From positions 37,788 to 101,787 of the forward strand of contig JAABQQ010000111.1 in the NCBI GenBank assembly GCA_011391405.1: DNA of 64,000 nucleotides, in the 5' to 3' direction. Source of the stretch: Gammaproteobacteria bacterium. GTDB lineage: Bacteria > Pseudomonadota > Gammaproteobacteria > Steroidobacterales > Steroidobacteraceae. Positions 40,615 through 51,439 of the stretch are shown piece after piece; position 1 is the first letter of the stretch; each line of letters opens with the position of its first letter. The translations under genes were made by a program, and so were the position numbers. A model generated the notes under the pieces. That model did no database searches. It saw only the letters and a program-made list of their open reading frames with translations, and was not told where the DNA came from.

Positions 40615-42075
40615 TCAGATGCGCATGCGTTGCCAGCGCCCCGACCGCCACCGCAGGTACAGCGCTACGCCGAGCAACACCACATAGACCAGCAGTCCGG
40701 CCCAGCCGCCGGCTGCGCCGTAGCCGTACTGCGGCAGGAAATTGACCCAGCCCTGCCCCGGCGCAAACGACAGCGAGTGCGCGAGCGGGACGAAGACGCC
40801 CCAGGCGAACACGAAGAACAGCACGGCCGGCACCTTTACGTCGCCCGCACCGCGCAACGAGAAACCGCTGCCAAGATTCAGTCCGTCGAAAATCTGGTAC
40901 CCCGCCGCGATCCACAACAGCACGATGCCGATTTCCACGATGTCCGCTGTCTGCGGATCCGCGGCATTCATGAACGTCGGCAGCAGCCAGGGCCCCGACA
41001 GTGCGACGAGCACGCCAAGCGTGCCCATGAACGCGACGGTCAGCCAGATGATTGCGTTGCCCAGCCGTCGCGCCCAGTCGCGATCGCCCGCACCGATCGA
41101 CTGGCCGACCAGCGTCGTCCCGGCGAGCGCGATGCCGATGCCCGGCATGTACGACATCGAGGTCAGCATCATGATGATCTGCGTGGCAGCGCCATCGACG
41201 GCGCTCAACCGCACCTGCATCAGTTGAAACAGCGCCATGCCGAACAGGTCGGCGGCGTACATCGCGCCCATCGGCAGGCCCAGTCGATACTGCCGCGCGA
41301 GGCTGCCCAGGTCGGGGCGCCACGTCAGGTGCGACTTGTACTTCGCGCGCAGTTCCTCGCCCAGGAACACCCACAGCGCAAAGACCAGGCCGCACACCAT
41401 GCTGACGTTGGTGGCCCACGCGGAACCCGCGATGCCACCGTCGAGCTTGAAGATGAAGAGCCAGTTCAGCGCCGCATTCACGACTGCGACCAGACCCGTC
41501 GTCATCACCGCGACGCGCGGCCGCGCAATGCCGTTGAAGAAACCGAGCACGGCCCACAACGCGACCCCGAGCGGCGCGCCGAGCATGCGCGGCTGCCAGA
41601 ACGCCATCGCCTGCGCGGACACGTCTGGCGCCAGACCGAACGGCGCGAACAGCAGCGGGCCCGACCATGCGAGCAATGCGAAAAAAGGCAGCGTCAGCGC
41701 ACTGGCCGTGAGCGCGACCCAGGTGGCGTGGCTCGCGCGCGTGAATCGACGGCCGCCTTCAGCCTGCGCCACGAACGTCTGCACCGCGAGCCCGACGCCG
41801 CCGACCAGCATCAGGAACAGCAGCACCACCCAGTAGACCGCGGCCATGCCGGCCATCGCAGTCGTCGAGATGTGGCCGACGAACCAGGTGTCGGTGAGGC
41901 TGATCACCGCCTGCAGGCTGCTGTTGAGCATCAATGGCAAGGCCAGCGTCGCGACCGCGCGATAGTCGATGACGGCGCGCCCCGTGGCGGCATCACGCTT
42001 CTGTGCCGGCAATGGATTGCCCGCCGACGGCGAGACGGTGTTCGTCCCGGCCGGCGGCGAGTCGGCTGCGGTCAT
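40615..42075 (-). CDS. MATE family efflux transporter
   Basis: LPLMLNSSLQAVISLTDTWFVGHISTTAMAGMA; GIALAGTTLVGQSIGAGD. Confidence 0.92.
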   Translation of the reverse strand: MTAADSPPAGTNTVSPSAGNPLPAQKRDAATGRAVIDYRAVATLALPLMLNSSLQAVISLTDTWFVGHISTTAMAGMAAVYWVVLLFLMLVGGVGLAVQTFVAQAEGGRRFTRASHATWVALTASALTLPFFALLAWSGPLLFAPFGLAPDVSAQAMAFWQPRMLGAPLGVALWAVLGFFNGIARPRVAVMTTGLVAVVNAALNWLFIFKLDGGIAGSAWATNVSMVCGLVFALWVFLGEELRAKYKSHLTWRPDLGSLARQYRLGLPMGAMYAADLFGMALFQLMQVRLSAVDGAATQIIMMLTSMSYMPGIGIALAGTTLVGQSIGAGDRDWARRLGNAIIWLTVAFMGTLGVLVALSGPWLLPTFMNAADPQTADIVEIGIVLLWIAAGYQIFDGLNLGSGFSLRGAGDVKVPAVLFFVFAWGVFVPLAHSLSFAPGQGWVNFLPQYGYGAAGGWAGLLVYVVLLGVALYLRWRSGRWQRMRI

Positions 42076-42088
42076 GGGCTGGCGCGCC

Positions 42089-42706
42089 TCACCGGCGCAT
42101 ATGCCGGTGCACGAAAAAATAGTAGAGCGAGCCCAGGAACACGAGCAGGCCGCCCACCCACAGGGTGATGCGATGCAGATTGCCCTGCATCAGCTGCTCG
42201 TCCTGTCCGGCGGTGACGCCCACCCAGCAAAGCACCGCGCACCAGATACCCGATCCAATGATCGTTGCAAGCGAGTACCAGCCGAAGTGCATGCGCACGA
42301 CGCCCGCGGGAATGCCGATCAGGTGACGGATGACGGGGAGCAGGCGCGAGATGAACACACCGACCATACCGTAGTGCGACGACCATGCCTCGGCCTGCTG
42401 GATTTTTTCCGGGGTGATCAACACGTAGCGACCGTATTTCATCAGCAACGGCCGGCCGATCAGGTACGAGGCCCAGTACATCACGCTCGCGCCAACCCAC
42501 GAGCCAATGGTGCCGGCGATGACGATACCGGTCAGCGTGAATGTTCCCTTCGAGTGCGCGAGGTATGCAGCGGGAGGAATCACGAACTCGCTCGGCACCG
42601 GCAGGATGGAACTCTCCATCGCCATCAGCAGCCCGATGAGCCAGTAGCCGCCCTGGTCGAGGGCTTCGAGGTACCACTGGATCAGGGACGCGAGCATCTC
42701 GTGCAT
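42089..42706 (-). CDS. DedA family membrane protein
   Basis: GYWLIGLLMAMESSILPVPSEFVIPPAAYLA; FISRLLPVIRHLIGIPAGVVRM. Confidence 0.92.
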   Translation of the reverse strand: MHEMLASLIQWYLEALDQGGYWLIGLLMAMESSILPVPSEFVIPPAAYLAHSKGTFTLTGIVIAGTIGSWVGASVMYWASYLIGRPLLMKYGRYVLITPEKIQQAEAWSSHYGMVGVFISRLLPVIRHLIGIPAGVVRMHFGWYSLATIIGSGIWCAVLCWVGVTAGQDEQLMQGNLHRITLWVGGLLVFLGSLYYFFVHRHMRR

Positions 42707-42876
42707 GGGTTGATTCGACTTTTCAGGGGGTCGCGGACGGCGGGTCCCGGAAAGCGCCGGGAAGTTCGCTATTTTGCCAGAGCCAGGCGATCTCCAGGCG
42801 ACAGACCCCGTAGGACGGCGCTGGGACAGGTGCGACAATGCCGGCAATTCCTGCATTCCGGAAACCCACAGTGACG

Positions 42877-45402
42877 ATGATGTCGGATCGCCTGCCGCAT
42901 TTACGCCCCGTCGTCCGTGCCCTCGGCGCGGTGTTCGCCCTGCTTTTCGCAGTTGCCGGGCCGGCCAGCGCCCAGGCGGGACTGCTGGCGGGCGCGAGCA
43001 AGACCGGCGCGCCCACGGAGACCGCGTCGAAGTCGACGGTGCCGGAGCCGATCGCCGCCGGCGACATCCCGATGCGCGCCGATGTGGACGAGCGCTTTGC
43101 GCAGGACTCCATCCAGCGCACGAAAGGCAAGGACCCGAGCAAGAAGCTGGGTGCGGAACTCGACGTCCTGACGGCCGGGATCGTCAAGCTGGCGAAGGCG
43201 TTCGAAAACGAAGACCTGAAGCAGCTCTCGGCGATCCGGCTCGAAAGCCTCGACAACCACTGGCGGTTCTACCAGCGCGAACTCGATGACTGGCGGGCCG
43301 CGCTCGACAGCACGACCAGTTCCTACACCGAAGACGCAGCTGAACTCGCGAGACGGCGCGGTGCGTGGGAGGCAACGCGTGAGGTAATGCTTGCAGGCGG
43401 CGTCACTCCTGCGCTGACCGATCGCGTCAACGTGATCATCGGGCAGTTCACGCTCGCGGAACGAGCGCTATCGCGGCCGCTCGACGAACAGCTGAAGCTG
43501 CGCCGACGCGCCAACACCGTGCAGTCCAGCATCGACGCTGGCAAGAAGGGTGTCGACGCGGCGATCGCCTACTACGACCGCAGGCTCGGCATCATCGATG
43601 CCGAACCGGTCTGGCAGGCCTGGACGGACACCCGGTTCAGCGCGACCGAACTGAAGGGCACCGAAGCCGGTTTGCGTCTCGAGACCGCGTTCCTGGAAGA
43701 ATGGGGCGCCGCCAAGCAGCCACGCCTGCGCGCCTACAAGTTCGGCGCGCTGATATTGCTGCCGCTCCTGGTCTGGCTCAGCTGGCGCAGCCGCCAGACG
43801 GTGGTGACGGAACCTGCCATGCAGGCCGCCACCAAGGTGCTGCGGCGCCCGCTTTCGGCGTGGCTCCTCCTCGTCCTCATCGGCGTCCCGTTCTTCTTCC
43901 CGGACGCACCGCTGGTGCTGCACCAGACAGCGCTGCTGCTGGCGCTGGTGCCGGTGCTGCGCCTGCTGCCGCAGCGGGTATTCGAGGTGCTCGGTCGCTG
44001 GCCGATCGTAGGCACGGTCCTGTATCTGTTGTACCGGCTCAGCATCTTCCTGGTCGGCCAGCCGCTGCACTACCGGATCTACACGCTCGTACTCGCGCTG
44101 GTCACGACCGCGGTGCTCGTCTGGCTGCTCGTGTCGTCGAAGAACCGGCACGAGCGGTCCGGCACACCGGCGCCGCACGGCATCATCCGCGTGGCCGCCT
44201 GGGGTGCGGTGGCAGCCCTGCTCACAGCAATCGTCGCCAATGTCGTCGGCAACGTCTCGCTCGCGGAAATGCTCACGGGCGCGGTGCTCGACAGCGCCTA
44301 CGTAGGTCTCGCGCTGTATGCCGGCGCGAACGTAGTGACCTCTATCCTCAGCCTGCTGCTGGCACGGCGCGAGATGACGCGCTTCAGCGTGATCACGCAG
44401 CACGCCGGGCCGCTACTGGCCAGCATCAACACGCTGGTGATGTACTCGGCGCTCGCGGCGTGGATCGTCGTCACACTGAACGAGTTCCGCATCGCACGAC
44501 CGATTTTCGGCGCGGCCAAGGCGATCCTGACCCACCCGCTCGAGGTCGGGCAGATCTCGGTGACCCTGGGCAGCATCGTGCTGTTCATCGTCTCGGTCTA
44601 CGTCGCGTTCTGGGTCTCGCGCACGGTACGCGTAGTCCTGCGCGACGAGGTGTTGCCGAAGATGGACCTGCCGCGCGGCGTCGGCAACAGCATCTCCTCG
44701 CTGAGCTACTACGGCCTGGTGCTGATCGGCCTGATGGTGGCGCTCGCAGCCGCAGGCTTTGAAACCTCGCAGTTCGCGCTCGTCTTCGGCGCGCTCGGCA
44801 TCGGTATCGGCTTAGGACTGCAGAACGTGGTCAACAACTTCGTCTCGGGCCTGATCCTGATGTTCGAGCGACCGATCCAGCCGGGCGACGTCGTCGAGGT
44901 GTCGGGCACGTCGGGTACCGTGCGCGACATCGGCATGCGCGCCACGACGCTGACTACGTTCGAGGGTGCCGACGTCGTCGTGCCGAACGGTACGCTGCTG
45001 TCGGAGAAGCTGATCAACTGGACGCTGAGCGACATGAACCGTCGCATCGACGTCGAAGTGGGGGTGGCCTACGGCTCCGACCCGCGCCGCGTGCTGACGC
45101 TCCTGCGCGAGGTAGCGCAAGGCACACCTGGCATCTCTGCTGTCCCGGTGCCTGCGATCGTCTTCAAGGGCTTTGGCCCCAGCTCGCTCGACTTCAGCAT
45201 CCGGGCCTGGACCGACAATTTCGGCGACTGGGTGACCATCCGTACAGAGATGACGGCACGTGTCTATGAAGCACTGACCGGCGAAGGCATCGAGATCCCG
45301 TACCCGCAGCAGGCCATCCATATCCGCACCGTGCCGCCAGGGTTCGGTCAGCCGCTCGCCGGCGCGATTCCACCGCAGCCGGGCGCTCCGCGTCCAGCCT
45401 AG
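42877..45402 (+). CDS. Large MscS-family mechanosensitive channel protein
   Basis: Signal peptide; ALGIGIGLGLQNVVNNFVSGLILMFERPIQPGDVVEVSGTSGTVRDIGMRATTLTTFEGADVVVPNGTLLSEKLINWTL. Confidence 0.93.
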   Translation: MMSDRLPHLRPVVRALGAVFALLFAVAGPASAQAGLLAGASKTGAPTETASKSTVPEPIAAGDIPMRADVDERFAQDSIQRTKGKDPSKKLGAELDVLTAGIVKLAKAFENEDLKQLSAIRLESLDNHWRFYQRELDDWRAALDSTTSSYTEDAAELARRRGAWEATREVMLAGGVTPALTDRVNVIIGQFTLAERALSRPLDEQLKLRRRANTVQSSIDAGKKGVDAAIAYYDRRLGIIDAEPVWQAWTDTRFSATELKGTEAGLRLETAFLEEWGAAKQPRLRAYKFGALILLPLLVWLSWRSRQTVVTEPAMQAATKVLRRPLSAWLLLVLIGVPFFFPDAPLVLHQTALLLALVPVLRLLPQRVFEVLGRWPIVGTVLYLLYRLSIFLVGQPLHYRIYTLVLALVTTAVLVWLLVSSKNRHERSGTPAPHGIIRVAAWGAVAALLTAIVANVVGNVSLAEMLTGAVLDSAYVGLALYAGANVVTSILSLLLARREMTRFSVITQHAGPLLASINTLVMYSALAAWIVVTLNEFRIARPIFGAAKAILTHPLEVGQISVTLGSIVLFIVSVYVAFWVSRTVRVVLRDEVLPKMDLPRGVGNSISSLSYYGLVLIGLMVALAAAGFETSQFALVFGALGIGIGLGLQNVVNNFVSGLILMFERPIQPGDVVEVSGTSGTVRDIGMRATTLTTFEGADVVVPNGTLLSEKLINWTLSDMNRRIDVEVGVAYGSDPRRVLTLLREVAQGTPGISAVPVPAIVFKGFGPSSLDFSIRAWTDNFGDWVTIRTEMTARVYEALTGEGIEIPYPQQAIHIRTVPPGFGQPLAGAIPPQPGAPRPA

Positions 45403-45404
45403 TC

Positions 45405-46076
45405 ATGCTGCTGGAGGCCGGAATGCTGCAGGGTGGCGTCGGCATCGCTGCAGCGGTGCTCGGCGGCCTTGCACTTGCAGTCGCTCTGTACAGCGCGCCG
45501 TGGCGAGCCTGGCTCCACGACAGTGAACGTCAGTGGGTCTGGTTCGGGTCGATGGCGTTGCTGGTCGTCGTCTGGTCGATGAAGGCTGGCATCACGCCCG
45601 GGCTGTCGGTGCGTTTCCTGCTGGTGACGGCGCTGACGCTGATGCACGGCTGGCAGCTCGCCATCGTGGCCGGGGCACTGGTGCTCGTGGTGCTCTCGGT
45701 CGTGGGGATCGCGGACTGGCGCCTCTTTGGCGCCAACCTGCTCTGCATGGCCATCGTGCCGGCGCTGTTCACGGCGTGGTTCCACGAGCAGGTGCACGCG
45801 CGCCTGCCGCACAACTACTTCGTCTACTTTTTCATCACGACGTTTCTCGGTTCGGCGCTGGCCTTCAATCTCGCGGGTCTGCTGCGCGTCGGCTTGATCG
45901 CAGCCAGCGGAACCCTCGCCGCCGCGCATGCGGGCCCCGAGTATTTTGCGATCCTGCCGCTGATGAGCTTCGGCGAAGCGGTCGTCAACGGCATGATCAT
46001 CGGCATGGCCGTCGTCTACTGTCCGCGCTGGGTGATGAGCTTCGACGACCGGCTGTACCTGGCGAAGGGTCAATAG
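45405..46076 (+). CDS. CbiM-like energy-coupling factor ABC transporter permease
   Basis: About six TM helices; AHAGPEYFAILPLMSFGEAVVNGMIIGMAVVYCPRWVMSFDD. Confidence 0.65.
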   Translation: MLLEAGMLQGGVGIAAAVLGGLALAVALYSAPWRAWLHDSERQWVWFGSMALLVVVWSMKAGITPGLSVRFLLVTALTLMHGWQLAIVAGALVLVVLSVVGIADWRLFGANLLCMAIVPALFTAWFHEQVHARLPHNYFVYFFITTFLGSALAFNLAGLLRVGLIAASGTLAAAHAGPEYFAILPLMSFGEAVVNGMIIGMAVVYCPRWVMSFDDRLYLAKGQ

Positions 46077-46161
46077 CGCGAGGTGGCGGCGCGGCGCGAT
46101 TCCGGGCAGGGGCTGGTGCGCTAGAATGGATCATCGCTTCTCCCGCAACTCCTTGACGTCC

Positions 46162-46428
46162 ATGCCTACCTACGATTATCACTGCCCCACCAACGGTCGC
46201 GTCGTCGAAGTCAGCCACAAGATGGCCGACAGGATTTCGACGTGGAGCGAACTCTGCCGCCTGGCCGGCCTGCCGCTCGATGGCACGTCCGGCAAGGCCA
46301 AGGTGGAGAAACTGATGAGTGCGAGCGGGGTCGTGCACGCCGGATCACTCGGCAGCGGCTACGAAAGACCGTGTGACACGGGCCCGTGCGGCGGCGGTGG
46401 TTGCGGAGGCGGCGGCTGCGAGTTCTGA
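46162..46428 (+). CDS. FmdB-like small regulatory/zinc-ribbon-type protein with Cys/Gly-rich tail
   Basis: MPTYDYHCPTNGRVVEVSHKM... ending PCDTGPCGGGGCGGGGCEF. Confidence 0.65.
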   Translation: MPTYDYHCPTNGRVVEVSHKMADRISTWSELCRLAGLPLDGTSGKAKVEKLMSASGVVHAGSLGSGYERPCDTGPCGGGGCGGGGCEF

Positions 46429-46450
46429 CAACCCGCGGCGACCATAGCCG

Positions 46451-47161
46451 CTAGTCGGCGTCAGCGGGCAGGTCGAACACGATCACTTCCGCTGCCTCGC
46501 CAGAGCCAAGACGCAACTCAGGTTCACCGGTCAGCTTCAGCGCGTCGCCTGCCTCGAGCACTTCGCCGTTGGCAACGATGCGACCGCGAGCAACGTGGGC
46601 ATAGATCAGGCGTCCAGGCGCAACTCGCAGCTGGCCTTGCTCCGCTCCGTCGAACAGCCCCGCATACACCTGCACATCCTGGTGAATGTGGACGGAACCC
46701 TGCGCCCCACCAGGCGAGGCAATCAGGCGCAAACGGCCGCGCTTTTCGTCCTCGTTGAAGCGCTTTTCCTCGTAGCCGGCGGAGATTCCAACGACGTTCG
46801 GCAGGATCCAGATCTGCAGGAAATGCACGGGTTGCTGCTGCGACCCGTTGAATTCGCTGTGCTGCACGCCGCTGCCGGCACTCATCCGCTGGACATCGCC
46901 GGGGCGGATCGTCGAACTCGTCCCGGTCGAGTCCTTGTGCGCGAGCTCGCCCTCGAGCACGTAGCTGATGATCTCCATGTCGCGGTGACCGTGTGTGCCA
47001 AAACCGGCACCCGGCACGACCCGATCTTCGTTGATCACGCGCAGCGGCCCGAAGTGGACGTGCTGCGGATCGTGGTAGCCCGCGAACGAGAACGAGTGGT
47101 AAGACTTGAGCCAGCCGTGGTCGGCATAGCCCCGGTCCTGGTTGCGTCGAATCTCGGCCAT
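46451..47161 (-). CDS. Pirin family protein
   Basis: [57 protein letters not shown]. Confidence 0.95.
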   Translation of the reverse strand: MAEIRRNQDRGYADHGWLKSYHSFSFAGYHDPQHVHFGPLRVINEDRVVPGAGFGTHGHRDMEIISYVLEGELAHKDSTGTSSTIRPGDVQRMSAGSGVQHSEFNGSQQQPVHFLQIWILPNVVGISAGYEEKRFNEDEKRGRLRLIASPGGAQGSVHIHQDVQVYAGLFDGAEQGQLRVAPGRLIYAHVARGRIVANGEVLEAGDALKLTGEPELRLGSGEAAEVIVFDLPADAD

Positions 47162-47206
47162 CGGCCACCTCCTGTGAAGCGCAGCATATTGCCTTAGAAT
47201 GCCGGC

Positions 47207-47240
47207 CCTTCCTGGCCTTCCTGGCCTTCCTGGCCTTCCT
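47207..47240. repeat. 9-bp tandem repeat CCTTCCTGG, about 3.8 copies
   Basis: Direct reading; ends 4 bp before the rimO GTG start. Confidence 0.93.
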
Positions 47241-47244
47241 CACC

Positions 47245-48570
47245 GTGCCCACCCCTCCCCGCATCGGCTTCGTCTCCCTCGGCTGCCCCAAGGCTCTGGT
47301 GGATTCCGAACGCATCCTCACGCGCCTGCGCGCCGAGGGTTATGACGTCGTCGGCACGTACGAGGACGCGAACCTCGTCGTCGTCAACACCTGCGGCTTC
47401 ATCGACGACGCCGTGCACGAATCGCTCGACGCCATCGGCGAGGCCCTGGCGCGCAACGGCAAGGTGATCGTGACCGGGTGTCTAGGCGCGCGCCCGGAAA
47501 CGATCACCGATCGTCATCCGACGGTGCTGAAAGTCACCGGCGCGCACGCGTACGAAGACGTCGTGCAGGCCGTGCACGAACACCTGCCGCCGCTGCACGA
47601 CCCGTTCGTGGATCTCGTGCCACCGCAGGGCATCCGGCTCACGCCGCGGCACTACGCGTATCTCAAGATTTCCGAAGGCTGCAATCACCGCTGCACGTTC
47701 TGCATCATCCCTTCGATGCGCGGCGACCTGGCGAGCCGACCGATCGGCGACGTGATGCTCGAAGCCGAGCGTCTCGTGAAAGCGGGCGTGAAGGAACTGC
47801 TGGTGATCTCGCAGGACACGAGCGCCTACGGTGCCGACCTCAAGTACGCCACGGGCTTCTGGGGCGGCAAGCCGGTAAAAGCACGGTTCGTCGACCTCGC
47901 CCGTTCGCTCGGATCACTCGGCGTGTGGGTGCGCATGCATTACGTGTACCCGTATCCGCACGTCGATGACGTGATTCCATTGATGGCGGACCGCAAGATC
48001 CTCCCTTACCTCGACATTCCGTTCCAGCACGGCAGCCCGCGCGTACTCAAGCTCATGAAGCGTCCGGCGCACGCCGAGAACACGCTCGAGCGCATTCACC
48101 GGTGGCGTGAAATGTGCCCCGACATCACCCTGCGCAGTACGTTCATCGTCGGTTTCCCCGGCGAGACGGCAGCGGATTTCGAAGTGCTGCTCGACTGGCT
48201 GCGGGAAGCGCGGCTCGATCGCGTCGGCTGTTTCAAGTACTCGCCGGTCGAGGGCGCTGCGGCCAACGCACTGCCCGACCCTGTGCCCGAGAAAGTGAAG
48301 GAAGAGCGGCTCGCGCGCTTCATGGAAGTGGCCGCGGCGATCAGCACGGAGAAGCTCGCCGCAAAGGTCGGCGAGCGCATGCGCGTCCTCGTCGACCACG
48401 TCGACCCGGACGCGGGAGCCAGCGCGAGATCGGCCGCCGACGCGCCTGAAATCGATGGCGTCGTCCGCATCGCCAGGCCCGGCAAGAAACTCCAGGCAGG
48501 CGACTGGGCCGATGTCCAGGTCACCGGCGCCGATGCCTACGACCTGCAAGCGAAGATCCCGCGCACCTGA
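47245..48570 (+). CDS. rimO: Ribosomal protein S12 methylthiotransferase RimO
   Basis: [55 protein letters not shown] domain. Confidence 0.96.
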   Translation: MPTPPRIGFVSLGCPKALVDSERILTRLRAEGYDVVGTYEDANLVVVNTCGFIDDAVHESLDAIGEALARNGKVIVTGCLGARPETITDRHPTVLKVTGAHAYEDVVQAVHEHLPPLHDPFVDLVPPQGIRLTPRHYAYLKISEGCNHRCTFCIIPSMRGDLASRPIGDVMLEAERLVKAGVKELLVISQDTSAYGADLKYATGFWGGKPVKARFVDLARSLGSLGVWVRMHYVYPYPHVDDVIPLMADRKILPYLDIPFQHGSPRVLKLMKRPAHAENTLERIHRWREMCPDITLRSTFIVGFPGETAADFEVLLDWLREARLDRVGCFKYSPVEGAAANALPDPVPEKVKEERLARFMEVAAAISTEKLAAKVGERMRVLVDHVDPDAGASARSAADAPEIDGVVRIARPGKKLQAGDWADVQVTGADAYDLQAKIPRT

Positions 48571-48590
48571 AATTCCTGGAACGCACCCGC

Positions 48591-50303
48591 ATGACACATC
48601 CATCGGTCTTCGCCGTCGTGGCCGCCCTGGCCACGGCGCTCCTCTCGCCTGTTACCGCGTTCGCGCAGCAGCCCGCGCAGGCGGTGACGGTTCCACCGGT
48701 CGCCACCGTCACCAGTCCGCTGGCGGAAGCCATCCGCGACCGCATCGACCATCTGCGCTACGAGAAGCAGCAGGACGTGCGCGGGGCACGCGTCATCGCC
48801 GACGAGCTGGTCGCAAAGTACTACGAGGCGCAGCAGTTCCAGCCTGCCTGGCAGAACCCGGCGAGGCTCGACGAGCTCGTCGCGAGCATCGAAGACCTGC
48901 ACAACGACGGTCTCGATCCGAACGATTACCACCTCGAAGCGCTCCGCTCGTATCGCCTCGACGTGCGCATGCAATCGCCGCTGACGCTGCAGGATCGCGC
49001 CGACCTCGAACTGCTCGCGACCGACGCCTTCATGCTCGGGCTCTACCACGTCTACCTCGGCAAGGTGGATCCGGTGAAGTTGAGTTCGCAATGGAACTTC
49101 TCGCAGCGCCCGACGCCGACGTTCGACGAAGGACTGCAGCGCTTCTCGGCCCGTCTCGCCGCCGGCGAAATCCGCGCAGCCTTCGACAGCGCGCGGCCGT
49201 CGCACGCCTGGTATCAGCGTGGTCGTGATCGCCTGAAGGAACACCGTGCAATCGCTGCGGCTGGCGGTTGGCCGAGCATTCCGGACGGCCCCACACTGAA
49301 GCCCGGCATGAGCGATACGCGCGTGCCGGTGCTGCGCAGGCGGCTCGAGATCACGAAGGACTTGCTGCCAATTGCAGGCACCGTTGCCGCGGCCGATCCT
49401 GACCTCTACGACGCGACGCTTGAGCAGGCGGTCAAGGCATTCCAGGAACGCCACGGCCTGGCGGCGGATGGCGCCATCGGGCCCGGCACGCGCGCCGCGA
49501 TGAACGTGCCGGTGGCACATCGGATTGACCAGATCCGCATCAACCTCGAGCGCGGTCGCTGGACCCTGCACGAGATGAAAGGCGAGTTCGTGCTGGTCGA
49601 CGTCGCCGGCTTCTACGTCAGCTACTTCCGCAACGATGAACCCGTCTGGACGTCGAAAGTCGTCGTCGGGCGGGACGAGCGCGAAACGCCGATTTTCCGC
49701 TCGAAGATCACCTACGTCGTGTTCAATCCGACCTGGACCATTCCGCCGGGCATCCTGGTCAAGGACAAGCTGCCCGAACTGAGGCGCAACCCTGGCGCGC
49801 TGAAGCGAATGAACATCCGCGTGCTCGACCGCAGCGGGCGCGAAGTGAATCCTTACTCGGTCAACTGGAACCAGTACGGGCCTTCGCGCTTACCGCCGTA
49901 TCAGTTCGTGCAGGATCCGGGCCCGAACAATGCACTTGGCCTGGTCAAGATCATGTTCCCCAATCCGTACCTCGTGTACCTGCACGATTCGCCGGCGAAG
50001 TCGCTGTACGAACAGGACCAGCGCACCTTCAGCTCGGGCTGCATCCGCGTGCAGAAGCCGTTCGAACTCACGGAGCTCGTGCTCAACGACCCGCTGTGGA
50101 ACCGGCAGAAAATCGACGCGGTGATCGCGACGAAGGAGACGCGGACCGTCAACCTGACGACGCCGATTCCGGTGCTGCTCCTGTACTGGACCGCCCAGCC
50201 GCGACCGGATGGCCAGGTGGTATTCCGTAACGACATCTATGGACGCGATCCACCGACGCTGGCGGCGCTCGACAGCGACTTCCGCCTGCCGGTCGTCAAC
50301 TGA
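48591..50303 (+). CDS. Murein L,D-transpeptidase, YcbB-like, with peptidoglycan-binding domain
   Basis: AVKAFQERHGLAADGAIGPGTRAAMN; KIMFPNPYLVYLHDSPAKSLYEQDQRTFSSGCIRVQKPFEL. Confidence 0.93.
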   Translation: MTHPSVFAVVAALATALLSPVTAFAQQPAQAVTVPPVATVTSPLAEAIRDRIDHLRYEKQQDVRGARVIADELVAKYYEAQQFQPAWQNPARLDELVASIEDLHNDGLDPNDYHLEALRSYRLDVRMQSPLTLQDRADLELLATDAFMLGLYHVYLGKVDPVKLSSQWNFSQRPTPTFDEGLQRFSARLAAGEIRAAFDSARPSHAWYQRGRDRLKEHRAIAAAGGWPSIPDGPTLKPGMSDTRVPVLRRRLEITKDLLPIAGTVAAADPDLYDATLEQAVKAFQERHGLAADGAIGPGTRAAMNVPVAHRIDQIRINLERGRWTLHEMKGEFVLVDVAGFYVSYFRNDEPVWTSKVVVGRDERETPIFRSKITYVVFNPTWTIPPGILVKDKLPELRRNPGALKRMNIRVLDRSGREVNPYSVNWNQYGPSRLPPYQFVQDPGPNNALGLVKIMFPNPYLVYLHDSPAKSLYEQDQRTFSSGCIRVQKPFELTELVLNDPLWNRQKIDAVIATKETRTVNLTTPIPVLLLYWTAQPRPDGQVVFRNDIYGRDPPTLAALDSDFRLPVVN

Positions 50304-50315
50304 CGGATAAAAGAA

Positions 50316-50350
50316 GGCCGGCGAACCTTGCGGTAGCCGGCCGAATTTTC
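50316..50350. terminator. Possible intrinsic terminator after the L,D-transpeptidase
   Basis: GGCCGGC (50316-50322) pairs with GCCGGCC (50336-50342), followed by AATTTT. Confidence 0.4.
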
Positions 50351-50481
50351 ACGCAGGAGGAAAAACGTACAGGGCACAGGTTGCCCGCGTGGGATTTTTC
50401 CTGCTTCGGGGATGTCCGTCGACGCATACGTGGAAGTTACTACTGCCGCGCCGGGTGGATTCAAGGACGAGGGGATGATCG

Positions 50482-51429
50482 ATGCGGGCATTGCGCTACC
50501 AGACCTTCGCCGACCCTGTTGACCTGCGCGTCGAGGACGTGCCCGAACCGGTACCTGCAGCCGGAGAAGTTCTCGTTCGCATTCACGCCGCAAGCGTCAA
50601 TCCGGTCGACTGGAAAATTGCCACTGGCGGCTTCCGGTTGCTGGTGCGGGGCGGTCTGCCGCGCACGATGGGCTCGGATTTCGCCGGCGAGGTGATTTCC
50701 AGCAGCGCAGGGTCGACGAGGCTCGCGCCAGGCGATCGAGTCTTCGGCTTTGTCGATCCCTTCACGCGCACTGGCGGCACGTTTGCCGAGTTCGCCGCCA
50801 TCCCGTCGGAGTTCGCACACCGGCTGCCGGATGCGGTGCCATTCCGCGACGCGGCCGCGTTGGCCTGCGTCGGCGCCACGGCTGTCACGCTCTGCAATCT
50901 CGGCCGGGTGACGACGGGCAGCAGGGTACTGGTCAATGGCGCAGCGGGCGGTGTCGGGCACATGGCGGTGCAGATCGCCAGGGCACGGGGTGCAACCGTC
51001 ACCGCGACGTCGAGCGCGACACGGCACGACTTCCTGCGCGCGCTCGGCGCCGATGCCTGTATCGACTACCGCAGCGTACCGATGGATCGGTGGCCGCAGG
51101 GCTTCGACGCCGTGCTCGATTGCGTGCCGAACCTGCCACGCGCGGTGCAGCACAAACGGCTGCGCAGAGGCGGCAGCTACGTCACCACCGTTCCCGGTCC
51201 AGTCACGTTCCTGTTGGACCCGTTGCTCAACCTGCTTGGTGGCGTGCAACGGCGGGGCGTCATGCTGCAACCGGACGCGGCAGTGATGAAGGAAATCCTG
51301 GGCTACGTGGCACAGGGCCAGTTGCGCTGCTCGATCGAGCAGGAATTCCCCCTGAGCGAGGCGCGGAGCGCCATCGAGCGCTCCCGGTCAGGACGGGTGC
51401 AGGGCAAGATCCTGCTCCGCGTCCCCTGA
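50482..51429 (+). CDS. NAD(P)-dependent zinc-free alcohol dehydrogenase / quinone oxidoreductase
   Basis: PAAGEVLVRIHAASVNPVDWKIA; GSRVLVNGAAGGVGHMAVQIARARGATVTATSS. Confidence 0.92.
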   Translation: MRALRYQTFADPVDLRVEDVPEPVPAAGEVLVRIHAASVNPVDWKIATGGFRLLVRGGLPRTMGSDFAGEVISSSAGSTRLAPGDRVFGFVDPFTRTGGTFAEFAAIPSEFAHRLPDAVPFRDAAALACVGATAVTLCNLGRVTTGSRVLVNGAAGGVGHMAVQIARARGATVTATSSATRHDFLRALGADACIDYRSVPMDRWPQGFDAVLDCVPNLPRAVQHKRLRRGGSYVTTVPGPVTFLLDPLLNLLGGVQRRGVMLQPDAAVMKEILGYVAQGQLRCSIEQEFPLSEARSAIERSRSGRVQGKILLRVP

Positions 51430-51439
51430 ACCAAATGGA

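Noticed and set aside
40441-42168. 575-aa plus-strand ORF opposite the MATE gene
   Set aside because: Antisense, His/Arg/Gln-rich, no domain, starts inside non-coding hairpin region.
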